A DNA stretch of 64,000 bases from Halohasta litorea (lineage in GTDB: Archaea > Halobacteriota > Halobacteria > Halobacteriales > Haloferacaceae): assembly GCF_024494645.1 (NCBI RefSeq), contig NZ_JANHDJ010000007.1, positions 62,001-126,000 on the forward strand, in the 5' to 3' direction. Each line of letters starts with the position of its first letter. The stretch's first letter is position 1. Shown here piece after piece: positions 42,381 to 51,938 of the stretch. The notes beneath the pieces are model-generated. The model ran no database searches. It was given only the letters and a program-made list of their open reading frames with translations, and was not told the origin of the DNA. The position numbers were made by a program, and so were the translations under genes.

Positions 42381-43427
42381 ATGAATGACTCACGACGCAG
42401 GGACTTTCTCAAGGTAGCTGGTGGTGTCGCGGTCGTTGGAAGCCTCGCAGGCTGTGCGGGAGAGGCCCAGGAAGACGGCAACGGTGGCGGCAACGAGACG
42501 GAGGGCGAACAGCCCGACGCTCCCGAGCAAAACGAGACGGAAGACGAACAGCCCGAAGAAGAACAGCCCGAAGACGAACAGCCGGAGGAAGGTAGCGGCG
42601 AGGACCTGATCCAGATCGCCCACATGATCCCGGACTTCCCGGCCGTCGACGTCTACGTCGACGACGGCGAGGAGCCGGTGGTCAGCGATCTCGAATACAC
42701 CGATGTCACGGGGTACATCCCGCTTGCTGCTGGCGATCACCAGATCCGCGTCACGGCCGCGGGCTCCCAAGCGCTCTCGGTGTTCGACGAACAGGTGTCG
42801 GTTCCGGCGGGCAACACGACGGCGGTCGCCCTCCCAACGCCGGAAGAGGGTAACGGAGGCGGCGGGATGGACCGCGGCTTCCAGCTCGAACTGTACAGCG
42901 ACGAAAACACCGCACCGGAGAACTCGATCAACAACTCCCGGCTCCGCGCCATCCACGCCTCACCCGACGCACCGGCAGTCGACGTGCTGGTCGGGCAGAC
43001 GCCGGTGTTCGAGGGCGTCGCCTTCGGCGATGCGGCGTACTTCGACCTGCCAGCGGGCGACTACGAGCTCAGTATCGTCCCGGCAAACGGCGGTACAAAC
43101 GGCGGCGCTGGGGGCGGAAACGAGTCCGAAAACGGCGGCGACGGTGGGATCTTCTCCAGTCTTCAAGCCGACGGCGGGAGCGATATCAGCCTGCTCCAGG
43201 AGGAAGACGAAGGAGAAAACGAAACCGTCCCCGAAGAGGACGAAGCCGAAGACGCTGGTCCCGAGGCCGTGTTGAGCTTCGATGTGACGACCGAACCGAA
43301 CGGCGTCTACACCGCGTTCGTCACCGGCTACCTCGATCCCGAGGCCGCCAACTCGGAGGCGGAACTCGAAGTCGTCGTCACCCAAGACGTGATCGAGGGC
43401 GAGGTCGCCGAGGCCGAAGACGACTAA
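42381..43427 (+). CDS. Tat lipoprotein with DUF4397 domains
   Basis: 348 residues. The signal reads RRRDFLKVAGGVAVVG...LAGC, a twin-Arg plus lipobox, so it is an external lipoprotein. An acidic Glu/Pro linker (about 35-75) precedes two DUF4397-like beta domains: one near IAHMIPDFPAVDVYVDDGEE and one near RAIHASPDAPAVDVLVG. DUF4397 proteins are common on haloarchaeal surfaces and have no known function. A long acidic insert (about 220-295) splits the second domain. Confidence 0.83.
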   Translation: MNDSRRRDFLKVAGGVAVVGSLAGCAGEAQEDGNGGGNETEGEQPDAPEQNETEDEQPEEEQPEDEQPEEGSGEDLIQIAHMIPDFPAVDVYVDDGEEPVVSDLEYTDVTGYIPLAAGDHQIRVTAAGSQALSVFDEQVSVPAGNTTAVALPTPEEGNGGGGMDRGFQLELYSDENTAPENSINNSRLRAIHASPDAPAVDVLVGQTPVFEGVAFGDAAYFDLPAGDYELSIVPANGGTNGGAGGGNESENGGDGGIFSSLQADGGSDISLLQEEDEGENETVPEEDEAEDAGPEAVLSFDVTTEPNGVYTAFVTGYLDPEAANSEAELEVVVTQDVIEGEVAEAEDD

Positions 43428-43624
43428 CGAGGCGGACACGCGTTCAGGCTGGCCGGTCGACCGGCGCTGCGGCCCCCTGTTTTCGGCAGTGGATTGATAG
43501 GCCATACCCACGTCTATACGGTAATGAATTCGAATCGGAGTGTGTGGGTGTTCCCCCAACGACCACAGAACCCGGCCACACAGTCACCACGGCCGATGGC
43601 GGCCGCAGCCGCGGGGAGGGATCG

Positions 43625-44056
43625 ATGACCGACCAGCCGCTGATCGCGGAGGTCAGTCAGAAAGCGATCGTCCTCTCGCCGGACAGCGATCTGCTGGTAA
43701 TGCAAATGGACCCCGAGACGTGGGAACTCCCGGGGGGCCGCATGGGGGCCTACGAGGAGCCACTCGTCGGGGTCAAACGCGAAGTCCGGGAGGAGACCGG
43801 GCTGTCGGTCGACATCCAGGAGCCGGTCCATACCGCCGCGTGGCGCAACGACGTCGGCAGGGGGCGGTTCAGCGTCGTCTACTGGTGTGAGACCGACTCG
43901 AAAGACGTCACGCTGAGCCACGAACACTGTGATTACGCGTGGGTCAGTCCACGAACCGCCAGAGACGAGTTTCTGACCGTCAGCATCCACCAGCGGGCGA
44001 TCGACGAACTGTTGGACGCCCAGCCGACCCTCGCCCGGCCGATGGACGATGACTGA
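43625..44056 (+). CDS. NUDIX hydrolase overlapping mutL
   Basis: 143 residues. The Nudix box GGRMGAYEEPLV...REVREETGL fits G-x5-E-x7-REUxEExGU. The enzyme hydrolyses a nucleoside diphosphate derivative, possibly a damaged nucleotide. It overlaps mutL by eight bases, so the genes are cotranscribed. This suggests, but does not prove, a link to nucleotide-pool cleaning and mismatch repair. The start at 43625 follows the family pattern; an earlier in-frame Met exists at 43544. Confidence 0.85.
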   Translation: MTDQPLIAEVSQKAIVLSPDSDLLVMQMDPETWELPGGRMGAYEEPLVGVKREVREETGLSVDIQEPVHTAAWRNDVGRGRFSVVYWCETDSKDVTLSHEHCDYAWVSPRTARDEFLTVSIHQRAIDELLDAQPTLARPMDDD

Positions 44057-46250
44057 CACCCATCCGGAGATCCGCCCGCTCGACGAGTCGACCGTCCAGC
44101 GGATCGCCGCCGGAGAGGTGGTCGAACGGCCCGCCTCGGTCGTCAAGGAACTGATCGAAAACAGCCTCGATGCCGGGGCGAGCCGGATCGACGTGACGGT
44201 CGACCGCGGCGGCAAAAACGGCATTCGCGTCAGCGACGACGGCCGCGGGATTCCCGAGTCGGAACTGTCGCGGGCGGTCGCAGAACACGCGACCAGCAAG
44301 ATCAGCGGGATCGACGATCTCGAAGCCGGGGTCGGCAGTCTCGGCTTTCGGGGGGAGGCACTGTCGACGATCGGCGCGGTCTCGCGGCTGACGATCCGCT
44401 CGCGGCCACAGGGCGGCACAGCCGGGACCGAACTCACCGTCGACGGTGGCACGATGGGCGACCCCCAGCCAGCGGGCTGTCCGGAGGGAACGACCGTCGA
44501 GGTCGAAGACTTGTTTTTCAACACGCCCGCTCGCAAGAAGTTCCTCAAGCGCGATAGTACGGAGTTCGACCACATCAACACCGTCGTGAGTCAGTACGCG
44601 CTGGCGAACCCCGAGGTGGCGGTCTCGCTGACCCACAACGAGCGCGAACTGTTTGCGACCGAGGGAAGCGGGTCGCTCCGGTCGGCCGTGTTGGCGGTCT
44701 ACGGCCGCGAGGTCGCCGAATCGATGCTCGAAATCGAGTACTCGACCGAGGAGGACGCACCCGTCGACTCGATTTCGGGGCTCATCAGCCACCCCGAGAC
44801 CACCCGGAGCACCCGTGCGTATCTGGCGACGTTCGTCAACAGCCGCTACGTGACGGCAGCGTCGCTCCGCGGGGCAGTCGTCGACGGCTACGGTGGCCAA
44901 CTCGCCCCCGATCGGTACCCGTTTGCGGTGCTGTTCGTCGACGTGCCGCCCGAATCAGTGGATGTCAACGTCCACCCCCGGAAAACGGAGGTGCGGTTCG
45001 ACGACGAAGGCGGGGTCACCGATCTCATCAGCGAGGCCGTCGAGCGAACGCTCGTCGACGGTGGGTTGATCCGGTCGGGAGCCCCGCGTGGTCGGTCGGC
45101 CCCAGCGGAGACCGAAATCGCACCCGAAGGGTCCGATGGAGCCGACAGCGAGACACCGAGCGACGAAATCGGGGAGCCAGCCGATAGCTTACCGAGCCGG
45201 TCGGCGTCGGCTGCCGAGGAGCCGCCGAGGGAGACCGTCGATGCCGAAGAACCGGCTCCGGAGCCCAACAGCGCAACCGAGAGCAGCGAAGAGTCGGTCA
45301 CTGCCGAGCCGGTCGACCCGAGCGATGAGGATAGCTGGACGGTCGACGGGCTGGGTGGCGACTCGCCGAAGGACACGCGACAACAAGCAGGCTCCACAAC
45401 GCAAGCGGAGACAAACGGTGGCCCAAAGGTGTCAGCACAGACCGCGGGTGAGACCAACAGCGAATCGGCCAGCGAGACGAGCCAGCCATCCCCAGCGACG
45501 AACGATCCGAAGCCGGAGTATACGGAATCCACAACGCCCACAGACCAGTCGACGGACCGCCAGTACAGCTTCGGCAAGCCGACGACACAGCAGACCCTCA
45601 CCGGCGGCGAGACGACCGACGGGCGGCAGTACGACCACCTGCCGGATCTCCGGCTGTTGGGCCAGCTGTACGACACCTACCTGCTCGCCGAGACCGACGA
45701 CGGACTGATCTTGATCGACCAGCACGCCGCCGACGAGCGGGTAAACTACGAGCGGCTCCAGGAGACCGTCGCCGACTCGCCGTCGACCCAAGCCCTCGCC
45801 GAGCCGGTTAGCCTCGAACTAACGGCCCGCGAGGCCGCACTGTTCGACGATCACAGCGAGAGCCTCGCGGAGGTCGGCTTTCGAGCCGAACGCCGGGGGA
45901 CCCGCGAGATCGAAGTGCATGCGGTTCCGGCGGCCTTCAGCACGACGCTCGACCCCGAACTGCTGCGGGACGCCCTCATGGAGTTCGTCGACGCCGCCGA
46001 CGGCGGCGAGGCGACCGTCGAGGCGGCGGTCGACGAGTTGTTGGCCGATCTCGCCTGTTACCCGTCGATCACCGGCAACACCTCGCTGACCGACGGCTCT
46101 GCCGTCGACCTACTGGCCGCGCTCGACGACTGCGAGAACCCCTATGCCTGCCCGCACGGCCGCCCGGTGATCATCGAGATCAGCCGCGAGGAGATCGATG
46201 ACCGCTTCGAGCGGGATTACCCCGGCCACAGCGGTCGGCGTCAAGAGTAG
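44049..46250 (+). CDS. mutL: DNA mismatch repair protein MutL, endonuclease type
   Basis: 733 residues. The N-terminal GHKL ATPase has ENSLDAGASRIDV, SDDGRGIPESEL and GFRGEALSTI. A long low-complexity linker (about 345-520, Ser/Glu/Thr-rich) leads to the C-terminal dimer domain with the nuclease motif DQHAADERVNYE (about 557-568, matching DQHAx2Ex4E) and the CPHGRP motif near 701. So it probably nicks DNA, as MutL of organisms without MutH does. It overlaps the NUDIX gene. Confidence 0.96.
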   Translation: MTDTHPEIRPLDESTVQRIAAGEVVERPASVVKELIENSLDAGASRIDVTVDRGGKNGIRVSDDGRGIPESELSRAVAEHATSKISGIDDLEAGVGSLGFRGEALSTIGAVSRLTIRSRPQGGTAGTELTVDGGTMGDPQPAGCPEGTTVEVEDLFFNTPARKKFLKRDSTEFDHINTVVSQYALANPEVAVSLTHNERELFATEGSGSLRSAVLAVYGREVAESMLEIEYSTEEDAPVDSISGLISHPETTRSTRAYLATFVNSRYVTAASLRGAVVDGYGGQLAPDRYPFAVLFVDVPPESVDVNVHPRKTEVRFDDEGGVTDLISEAVERTLVDGGLIRSGAPRGRSAPAETEIAPEGSDGADSETPSDEIGEPADSLPSRSASAAEEPPRETVDAEEPAPEPNSATESSEESVTAEPVDPSDEDSWTVDGLGGDSPKDTRQQAGSTTQAETNGGPKVSAQTAGETNSESASETSQPSPATNDPKPEYTESTTPTDQSTDRQYSFGKPTTQQTLTGGETTDGRQYDHLPDLRLLGQLYDTYLLAETDDGLILIDQHAADERVNYERLQETVADSPSTQALAEPVSLELTAREAALFDDHSESLAEVGFRAERRGTREIEVHAVPAAFSTTLDPELLRDALMEFVDAADGGEATVEAAVDELLADLACYPSITGNTSLTDGSAVDLLAALDDCENPYACPHGRPVIIEISREEIDDRFERDYPGHSGRRQE

Positions 46251-46271
46251 TCCCCAACTACTAAAATGGTC

Positions 46272-47282
46272 TCAGGTGAGCGAGACGACAAGCCCCCGTC
46301 CGGCGCGGTCGAACTCGGTGTCGAACAGGGCGGAGCGCTCCTGGATCGTGGTTCGGCACCACGCGGCCCCGCGGTTGCTGGCGCGGTAGACCGCCCGGCC
46401 CTCGATTTCGGTCGGCCGGAGTTCGAGCTCCAGGAGCGTGCCATCACTCCCGACGACCAACTCGAAGAGGAAACTCCGGTCGTTTCGATGTTCGGGGTCG
46501 ACCGCGTAGTCATCGACGAAATCTCCCATATCGTAACAGACGACCGTCGGTGACTCGCCACGCTCGATCACCTCGACGCCCTGAAACAGGTGGGCGCTGT
46601 GGCCAGCGACGAGGTCGACACCCCAGTCGGCCAACTTGCGGGCGACAGCTCGGTGGTCATCGAGGGGTTGGGTCCGGTTGTTCGGCCCCCAGTGGAGTGA
46701 GGCCACGAGCACATCGGGATCGAACTGGGTGGCCGCCGCAATCGACTCGCGGAGGACACTCATTGATTCCTCGTCGTCGGGATCGAACGCGACGTGAGCA
46801 GTGCCGGGGCGGTCTTCGGTGGCAGCGTAACCCGAGACGTTGTCGGTGAAGCCGACGACGGCGACGGTCACCCCCCGGCAGTCGACGGCGACTGGACGCC
46901 GGGCGGCCGCCCGCAAGCGACCTGCGCCGACCGTTTCGACGTCGACAGCCGACAGCGCTGAGAGCGTGTCTTCGAGCGCGTCGGGGCCGAAATCCATCGC
47001 GTGGTTGTTGGCGAGACTACAGCAGTCGACCGTGGCAGCCCGAAGCGCGTCGGTCGACCAGTCGGGATCGGCCCGGAAGTGGAACCGTCGGCCGGGCCAC
47101 GGCTCGCCACGTGTCGAGAGACAGCATTCGAGATTGACGAACAGGCCATCGAGCCCGCGGAGCCGCGACTGGAGGTTCCCCCAGAGGGCCGCAGGCGACC
47201 GCTGACCGTCCCGGTAGGCGTCGTTTACCTGCCGACCGAGCATGACATCGCCGGTGAATCCGAGACGGTGTGTGGAGGACAT
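46272..47282 (-). CDS. CapA-family phosphodiesterase-like protein
   Basis: 336 residues. The calcineurin-like CapA family is shown by GFTGDVMLGRQVND, VNLECCLST, SLANNHAMDFG and GHSAHLFQGVEV, with metal-binding Asp, Asn and His residues. In Bacillus, CapA works in poly-gamma-glutamate synthesis or export, but family members here are probably cytoplasmic or surface phosphoesterases of unknown substrate. No signal peptide is present from the chosen start (MSSTHRLGFTGD). It converges with mutL. Confidence 0.85.
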   Translation of the reverse strand: MSSTHRLGFTGDVMLGRQVNDAYRDGQRSPAALWGNLQSRLRGLDGLFVNLECCLSTRGEPWPGRRFHFRADPDWSTDALRAATVDCCSLANNHAMDFGPDALEDTLSALSAVDVETVGAGRLRAAARRPVAVDCRGVTVAVVGFTDNVSGYAATEDRPGTAHVAFDPDDEESMSVLRESIAAATQFDPDVLVASLHWGPNNRTQPLDDHRAVARKLADWGVDLVAGHSAHLFQGVEVIERGESPTVVCYDMGDFVDDYAVDPEHRNDRSFLFELVVGSDGTLLELELRPTEIEGRAVYRASNRGAAWCRTTIQERSALFDTEFDRAGRGLVVSLT

Positions 47283-47465
47283 ACTATGGCGTATGCCATC
47301 AATAGTCAAATCGTTCGTCCATGGTTGCGGCCGGGATGGGTTTGGTTTAACGACAGAGACGTAGGAACCGCTTACTCTCCGCATCCCGTGTATTTCGGCA
47401 GTTCCTAACGATTGGACTTAAGGGGCGATCACGCCGATAGCTGGGTATGAACGGCGGTCGATACC

Positions 47466-48425
47466 ATGGCTGACCTCGTAACGTTCGGTGAGACGATGCT
47501 CCGACTCTCGCCTCCGGCTGGCCAGCGGCTCGAAACCGAAGGCGAGCTCGATGCTCAGGTCGGCGGGGCCGAAAGCAACGTCGCGGCCGCCGCGGCCAGC
47601 CTCGGCACCGACGCGGCGTGGCTCTCGAAGCTCCCGGCGAACCCGCTGGGTCGACGCGTCGTCCGATCGCTCCGCAGTCACGGCGTCACTCTCGACGTCG
47701 CGTGGGATGACAGCGATGCGGCCCGGCTCGGTACCTACTACCTCGAACGCGGAGCCGATCCCCGCGGCACCGACGTCATCTACGACCGCGCCGACGCCTC
47801 GATCACGACCGTCGCGGCCGGGGAACTCGATCTCTCGGTCGTCGAGTCGGCCGACGTGTTCCACACGACCGGAATCACCCCCGCGCTGTCGGCGGCGGCC
47901 AGCGAGACGACCACGGAGTTGCTGCGGGTGGCTGGCGAGGCCGACGTTACCCGGTCGTTCGATCTCAACTACCGCTCGAAGCTCTGGTCGGCCGCCGAGG
48001 CACGGGAGCGCTACGAGTCGCTGTTAGGGCATGTCGACCTCCTCTTCGCGCCGATCCGGGATGCCCGAACCGTCCTCGGCTACGATGACGACGCCGAATC
48101 GGTCGCCTACCGGCTGGCCGACGACTACGACATCGAGACGGTCGTCGTCACCCGCGGGGCGACCGGCTCGCTGGCCTACACCGACGGCGAGATCGTCGAA
48201 CAGGGTGTGATCGACGCCGAGACGGTCGACGCCATCGGCACCGGCGACGCCTTCGTCGGCGGCGTGCTGGCCGAACTGATCGACGGCAGCGGGATCGACA
48301 CCGCCCTCTCATACGGCGCGGCGGCGGCCTCGCTGAAGCGAACAGTCGAGGGCGACGTACTCGTCACGACTCGCGCGGAGGTCGAAGCCGCCCTCAACCA
48401 GTCGACCGACGGGATCTCGCGGTAA
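47466..48425 (+). CDS. kdgK: 2-keto-3-deoxygluconate kinase (PfkB family)
   Basis: 319 residues, ribokinase fold. Family words: [40 protein letters not shown] and the catalytic [12 protein letters not shown] with the Asp base. It phosphorylates KDG in the semi-phosphorylative Entner-Doudoroff path. GfcR, encoded in this window, is a regulator of such genes in Haloferax. The exact sugar acid cannot be read, so fructokinase is an alternative, but the LNYRSKLW text favours KDG. Confidence 0.85.
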   Translation: MADLVTFGETMLRLSPPAGQRLETEGELDAQVGGAESNVAAAAASLGTDAAWLSKLPANPLGRRVVRSLRSHGVTLDVAWDDSDAARLGTYYLERGADPRGTDVIYDRADASITTVAAGELDLSVVESADVFHTTGITPALSAAASETTTELLRVAGEADVTRSFDLNYRSKLWSAAEARERYESLLGHVDLLFAPIRDARTVLGYDDDAESVAYRLADDYDIETVVVTRGATGSLAYTDGEIVEQGVIDAETVDAIGTGDAFVGGVLAELIDGSGIDTALSYGAAAASLKRTVEGDVLVTTRAEVEAALNQSTDGISR

Positions 48426-48493
48426 CACCGAGCGAAAGTACGAATCGCACACAGCCACAGTACGGTTTTACCACTGGCTGTCAACTGGCCACC

Positions 48494-49894
48494 ATGCACG
48501 TCATGATTATCGGCGCCTACGGCAGCGCCGGATCGGCCGCTGCCGAAGGGCTGGCCGACTACGTCGGCGGGGCGGTCGACCGACTGACACTGGTCGACGA
48601 CGGCGAACCGGGCGGCGGACTCTGTATCCTCAACGGCTGTATGCCCTCGAAGGAGGTGCTGTCGGCGGCGGCCCATCGGTTTCAGGTGCGTGCGGACGAT
48701 CGGCTCGACGGCGAGCCGCCAACGATCGATCTGGATCGCGTCGTCGAACGGAAAAACGACCACGTCGAGCGCTTCGCGGCCCACCGCCGCGGGGCGATCC
48801 AGGAGCTGAGCGAACGCGAGGGGATCGAGTTCATCCACGACACCGCCCGGTTCGTCGACGATCAGGTCGTCGCAATCGACGGCGAGCAGTATGCGCCCGA
48901 CTACGTCGTGATCGCCACCGGCTCTTCGCCGAAGGTGCCCGACCTGCCGGGGATCGATTCGGTCGACTGCTACACGAGCAAAGACGTCCTGGATGCGACC
49001 GAACTCCCCGACTCCGGCGTCGTGATGGGCTTCGGTTACGTCGGGCTCGAACTCGCGCCGTATCTCGCCGAAGCGGGTGTGGACCTCACGGTGATCGAAC
49101 ACGACGCCCGGCCCCTCGACGAGGCCGACCCCGTCTTCGGCGACGAACTCCTGGAGCTCTATCGGGAGGCGTTCGACATCGATATTCTGACGAATACGTG
49201 GGAAAAACGGGTCGAAGCGACCGACGAGGGCGTTCGGCTCCACATCGAGCAATCCGCAGGCGAGAAAGCCATCGACGCCGAGGGGCTGTTCCTGTTCACC
49301 GGCCGGAAGCCGACGCTCGACTCGCTGGGGATCGAACACACCTCGCTGCGGCCCCGAGAAGGGTGGGTCGACGCGACGATGTGTGCGGTCGACGACGAGC
49401 GAGTCTTTGTCGTCGGCGACGTCAACGGGAAGGAGCCGATCCTCCACGTCGCCAAAGAACAGGGGTACGTCGCGGCCGACAACATCGTTGCCCATCACAC
49501 TGGCGAGCGGTTGGACCGCTACAGCAACATCCATCACCACGTGGTCTTCGCGGGGGCGAGCGTCTACCCTTTCGCCCGCGTCGGCCACACGCCCGAGAGC
49601 GCCGAGATGGCCGGGTTCGATGTCGTCACCGCGACGCGGTGGGCTGCGGACGACGGGGTATTTAAAGTCAAGGACGTGCCCGACGGGCTCGCTCGGCTGA
49701 CCGTCGACGCCGACACCGGCACCGTGCTGGGGTATCAGGGGCTCCACGCCCACGCCGATTCGATGGCCAAAACGCTCCAGGTGATCGTCGAGTTGGAACT
49801 CGATGTACGGGAGGTGCCGGATCGGGCGTATCACCCGACGCTGCCCGAAATTCTCGATGGGTTGTTCCGGGAGACCGTCGCGCAACTCGACTGA
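48494..49894 (+). CDS. Flavin disulfide reductase (dihydrolipoamide/mercuric reductase-like)
   Basis: 466 residues. The redox-active pair is CILNGCMPSK (C-x4-C, about 44-53), the NAD(P)H site is VVMGFGYVGLELAPYL, the second FAD motif is VFVVGDVNG, and the C-terminal catalytic pair is HPTLPE. The first FAD motif is unusual, IIGAYGSAGSAA instead of VIGxGxxG. The substrate may be a disulfide or a metal ion. Gene order does not help, since it follows kdgK after 68 bases. Confidence 0.82.
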   Translation: MHVMIIGAYGSAGSAAAEGLADYVGGAVDRLTLVDDGEPGGGLCILNGCMPSKEVLSAAAHRFQVRADDRLDGEPPTIDLDRVVERKNDHVERFAAHRRGAIQELSEREGIEFIHDTARFVDDQVVAIDGEQYAPDYVVIATGSSPKVPDLPGIDSVDCYTSKDVLDATELPDSGVVMGFGYVGLELAPYLAEAGVDLTVIEHDARPLDEADPVFGDELLELYREAFDIDILTNTWEKRVEATDEGVRLHIEQSAGEKAIDAEGLFLFTGRKPTLDSLGIEHTSLRPREGWVDATMCAVDDERVFVVGDVNGKEPILHVAKEQGYVAADNIVAHHTGERLDRYSNIHHHVVFAGASVYPFARVGHTPESAEMAGFDVVTATRWAADDGVFKVKDVPDGLARLTVDADTGTVLGYQGLHAHADSMAKTLQVIVELELDVREVPDRAYHPTLPEILDGLFRETVAQLD

Positions 49895-49941
49895 GCGGCG
49901 AAGTCGGGTGGCTTATTCGAGTCGACGCCTCAGAGACAGCT

Positions 49942-50583
49942 ATGGAACCGACGACGACCGGCCGGTTTCGGGTGCTGGATCGGCGGCCCGACGGCAGAAT
50001 CCTGTTGGTCGACCTCGACGAAGCGGTCGCCGCGGTGAAAGACGACGATCCGGAGGCCGACCTCCAGCCGCTGGCGGCGGTCCCGCCGACGGCCGACGAT
50101 GCGCTCGCCGAGACTGTCAGCGAGCTAAAACCGGGGTACGTGGTCACCGCAAGTCTCGCATGGGACGACAGTGAGGCGGAGTTCGTCGACTGCGAGATCG
50201 AAGAACAGACGTGGATCCAGTACGCCGACGGCGTCAGCGGCCTCTTCGAGGTCGCCCAGGAGACCTGGTACGACGCCCAAATGGCTGGCGACGCAATGAA
50301 CTCCAGGACGACCTACAGCACCGACAACGAGGCCAACGGCGTCGTCTACACCTTCGCCAAACAGACCCCGCCACGAGACCTTTTTAAGGAGTTTCGAACC
50401 GGCGCGACGCCCATCGAGCCGCTGATCCAGCGCGTCGAGGCCGAACGCGACGACAGCGAGGATCGGGCCGTCTTCGTGATGAACCCGGTCGACGAGGAGT
50501 TCGTCCTGATCTATATCGTCTTCCGGAAAGACGGGATGCTCGCCGAAACGGTGCGGGACACCTACGGCCTGCCGCCGCTTTAA
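49942..50583 (+). CDS. Conserved haloarchaeal hypothetical (DUF6663-like)
   Basis: 213 residues, soluble. GRFRVLDRRPDGRILLVDLD starts a beta-rich domain; YTFAKQTPPRDLFKEFRTG and VFVMNPVDEEFVLIYIVFRK follow. I believe it is the haloarchaeal DUF6663 family. Function unknown. It follows the flavin reductase gene by 47 bases, so they may be cotranscribed. Confidence 0.72.
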   Translation: MEPTTTGRFRVLDRRPDGRILLVDLDEAVAAVKDDDPEADLQPLAAVPPTADDALAETVSELKPGYVVTASLAWDDSEAEFVDCEIEEQTWIQYADGVSGLFEVAQETWYDAQMAGDAMNSRTTYSTDNEANGVVYTFAKQTPPRDLFKEFRTGATPIEPLIQRVEAERDDSEDRAVFVMNPVDEEFVLIYIVFRKDGMLAETVRDTYGLPPL

Positions 50584-50607
50584 ATAGCACCGGCACGGCT
50601 GGCCGCC

Positions 50608-50988
50608 TCAGGCGAGCGCCATCGTGATATCGGTCGAGGAGACGATGCCGACGTAGTCGTTGTCGGCGTCGACCACCGGCAGGTGTTTGATGCCGAAGTT
50701 GGTCATCATCGCGGCAGCCTCCCCGAGCGGCAGCGACCGGGGGACGCGCTCGACCGGCGAGGTCATCACCTCGCCCACCGTCACCGTGGTCGTGTCGGCG
50801 GCCTCGGCGACAGCGGCGACGATATCCGAACTCGTGACGATCCCAGCCTCCGCCCCCGGCACGAACAGGGCGTTGATCTCATCGTCGTGCATCATTTGGG
50901 CGGCCTCCCTGACTGTGGCCTCCGGCGAGGTGGTGATGATCGGCTCCGACATGAGATCCTCGACCGTTCGGTTGGACTCAGTTGACAT
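50608..50988 (-). CDS. CBS domain pair protein
   Basis: 126 residues, two CBS motifs in tandem: VEDLMSEPIITTSPEATVRE with EINALFVPG, and GEVMTSPVERVPRSLPLGEA with IKHLPVVDADNDYVGIVSSTDI. CBS pairs bind adenosine ligands and regulate other proteins. This one has no fused enzyme. Start chosen at MSTESNRT; the upstream codons are unlike halophilic protein. Confidence 0.9.
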   Translation of the reverse strand: MSTESNRTVEDLMSEPIITTSPEATVREAAQMMHDDEINALFVPGAEAGIVTSSDIVAAVAEAADTTTVTVGEVMTSPVERVPRSLPLGEAAAMMTNFGIKHLPVVDADNDYVGIVSSTDITMALA

Positions 50989-51455
50989 ATACCATACTCT
51001 AGAGGCGATGGGCTTTGCTGTTTCGCCTGTCACGGAATGCTGGCTGGCACAAGCCAGCGACGGCCCGACTACTGTGCGAAAATGAGATGCGTTCAGTGGA
51101 TGAACAGCTCAACTGGCCCGAGAGCACAAGCCCCCCAGCCCGGAACGCTCGGGTAACAATCGACTCATCTCATAGGGACAGGCTCCCCATACCCAGTTGG
51201 GTGTCCCCGGCTCAACTGGCAATCCACAGTACACCGTGTCGATATAAAAACACATCTGTGAGAAAGTTTTGCGAGACATATATACGCAGTTCGAAATCCG
51301 CAGTGTACAGCCGGTGTTTGTATACAAAGTGAACTTCCACGAGTACGTTCCGCGGTCGAATCCGCGGACCACGACGATCCGTTCCGGCTTATATAAAAGA
51401 GAGACAATATTCACACCGCAATAGAACCTATAGACGGTGCTACCCGAAAGGGAGT
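50989..51455. other. Intergenic region with the lrp promoter
   Basis: 467 bases with no convincing gene; frames on both strands use non-halophilic codons. The strongest element is TTATATAAAA at 51389-51398 before lrp. Another TATA-like ACATATATAC is near 51278. Confidence 0.5.
51389..51398 (+). promoter_or_regulatory. TATA box of the lrp gene
   Basis: TTATATAAAA, about 62 bases before the ATG at 51456, giving a leader of about 35 bases in which an autoregulatory site could lie. Confidence 0.55.
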
Positions 51456-51938
51456 ATGGGCCCCATACTCGATGCCGTCGATCGACAGATCCTATATACC
51501 CTCCAGGAGGATTCCAGAACGCCGATCACGGCGATCGCCGACGAGCTCAACGTCTCGGATAACACCGTCCGCAACCGGCTCTCGAAACTCGAAGAACGCG
51601 GCGTGATCGAGGGCTACTCGATACAGATAAATTACGATCACGCGGGGATCCCCCACTACTACCTCTTCGTCTGTACCGCGGGCATCCAGCAGCGAGAACG
51701 ACTGGCGACGAAGGCCACGGATATCCCGGGTGTCCTGGAAGTGATGACGGTCATGACGGGGATGGGAAACGTCCATATCAGGGCCGCTGCGATGGGAAAA
51801 AACGAGATCACCAATATCGCAGAGCAGTTGGACAGCATGGGACTCAGAGTCGAAAAGGAACATCTCATCTGGACCCACAGGAGCCAGCCGTGTACCGTCT
51901 TCAACAGGGAGTCCGCCGAGACGAATCCGAGGCTCTAG
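51456..51938 (+). CDS. Lrp/AsnC family transcriptional regulator
   Basis: 160 residues. HTH at about 8-50 (DRQILYTLQEDSRTPITAIA, NTVRNRLSKLEERGVI) and a RAM ligand-binding domain with VLEVMTVMTGMGNVHIRA. It resembles the haloarchaeal Lrp proteins that control amino acid and nutrient genes. The stop overlaps the end of the UDG gene by four bases on the other strand. Confidence 0.9.
   Translation: MGPILDAVDRQILYTLQEDSRTPITAIADELNVSDNTVRNRLSKLEERGVIEGYSIQINYDHAGIPHYYLFVCTAGIQQRERLATKATDIPGVLEVMTVMTGMGNVHIRAAAMGKNEITNIAEQLDSMGLRVEKEHLIWTHRSQPCTVFNRESAETNPRL

Noticed and set aside
42541..42598. Repeated GAACAGCCCGA units in the DUF4397 gene as a DNA repeat array
   Set aside because: The repetition encodes a Glu/Gln/Pro linker within a lipoprotein and is explained by low-complexity coding sequence.
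48176..49885. 569-codon frame antisense to the flavin reductase gene
   Set aside because: Composition is basic with no known motif. The plus-strand protein has full redox and NAD motifs, so this is a codon-bias shadow.
51109..51414. Frame of 101 codons on the minus strand before lrp
   Set aside because: Cys- and Arg-rich with poor third-position GC; it spans the lrp TATA box.
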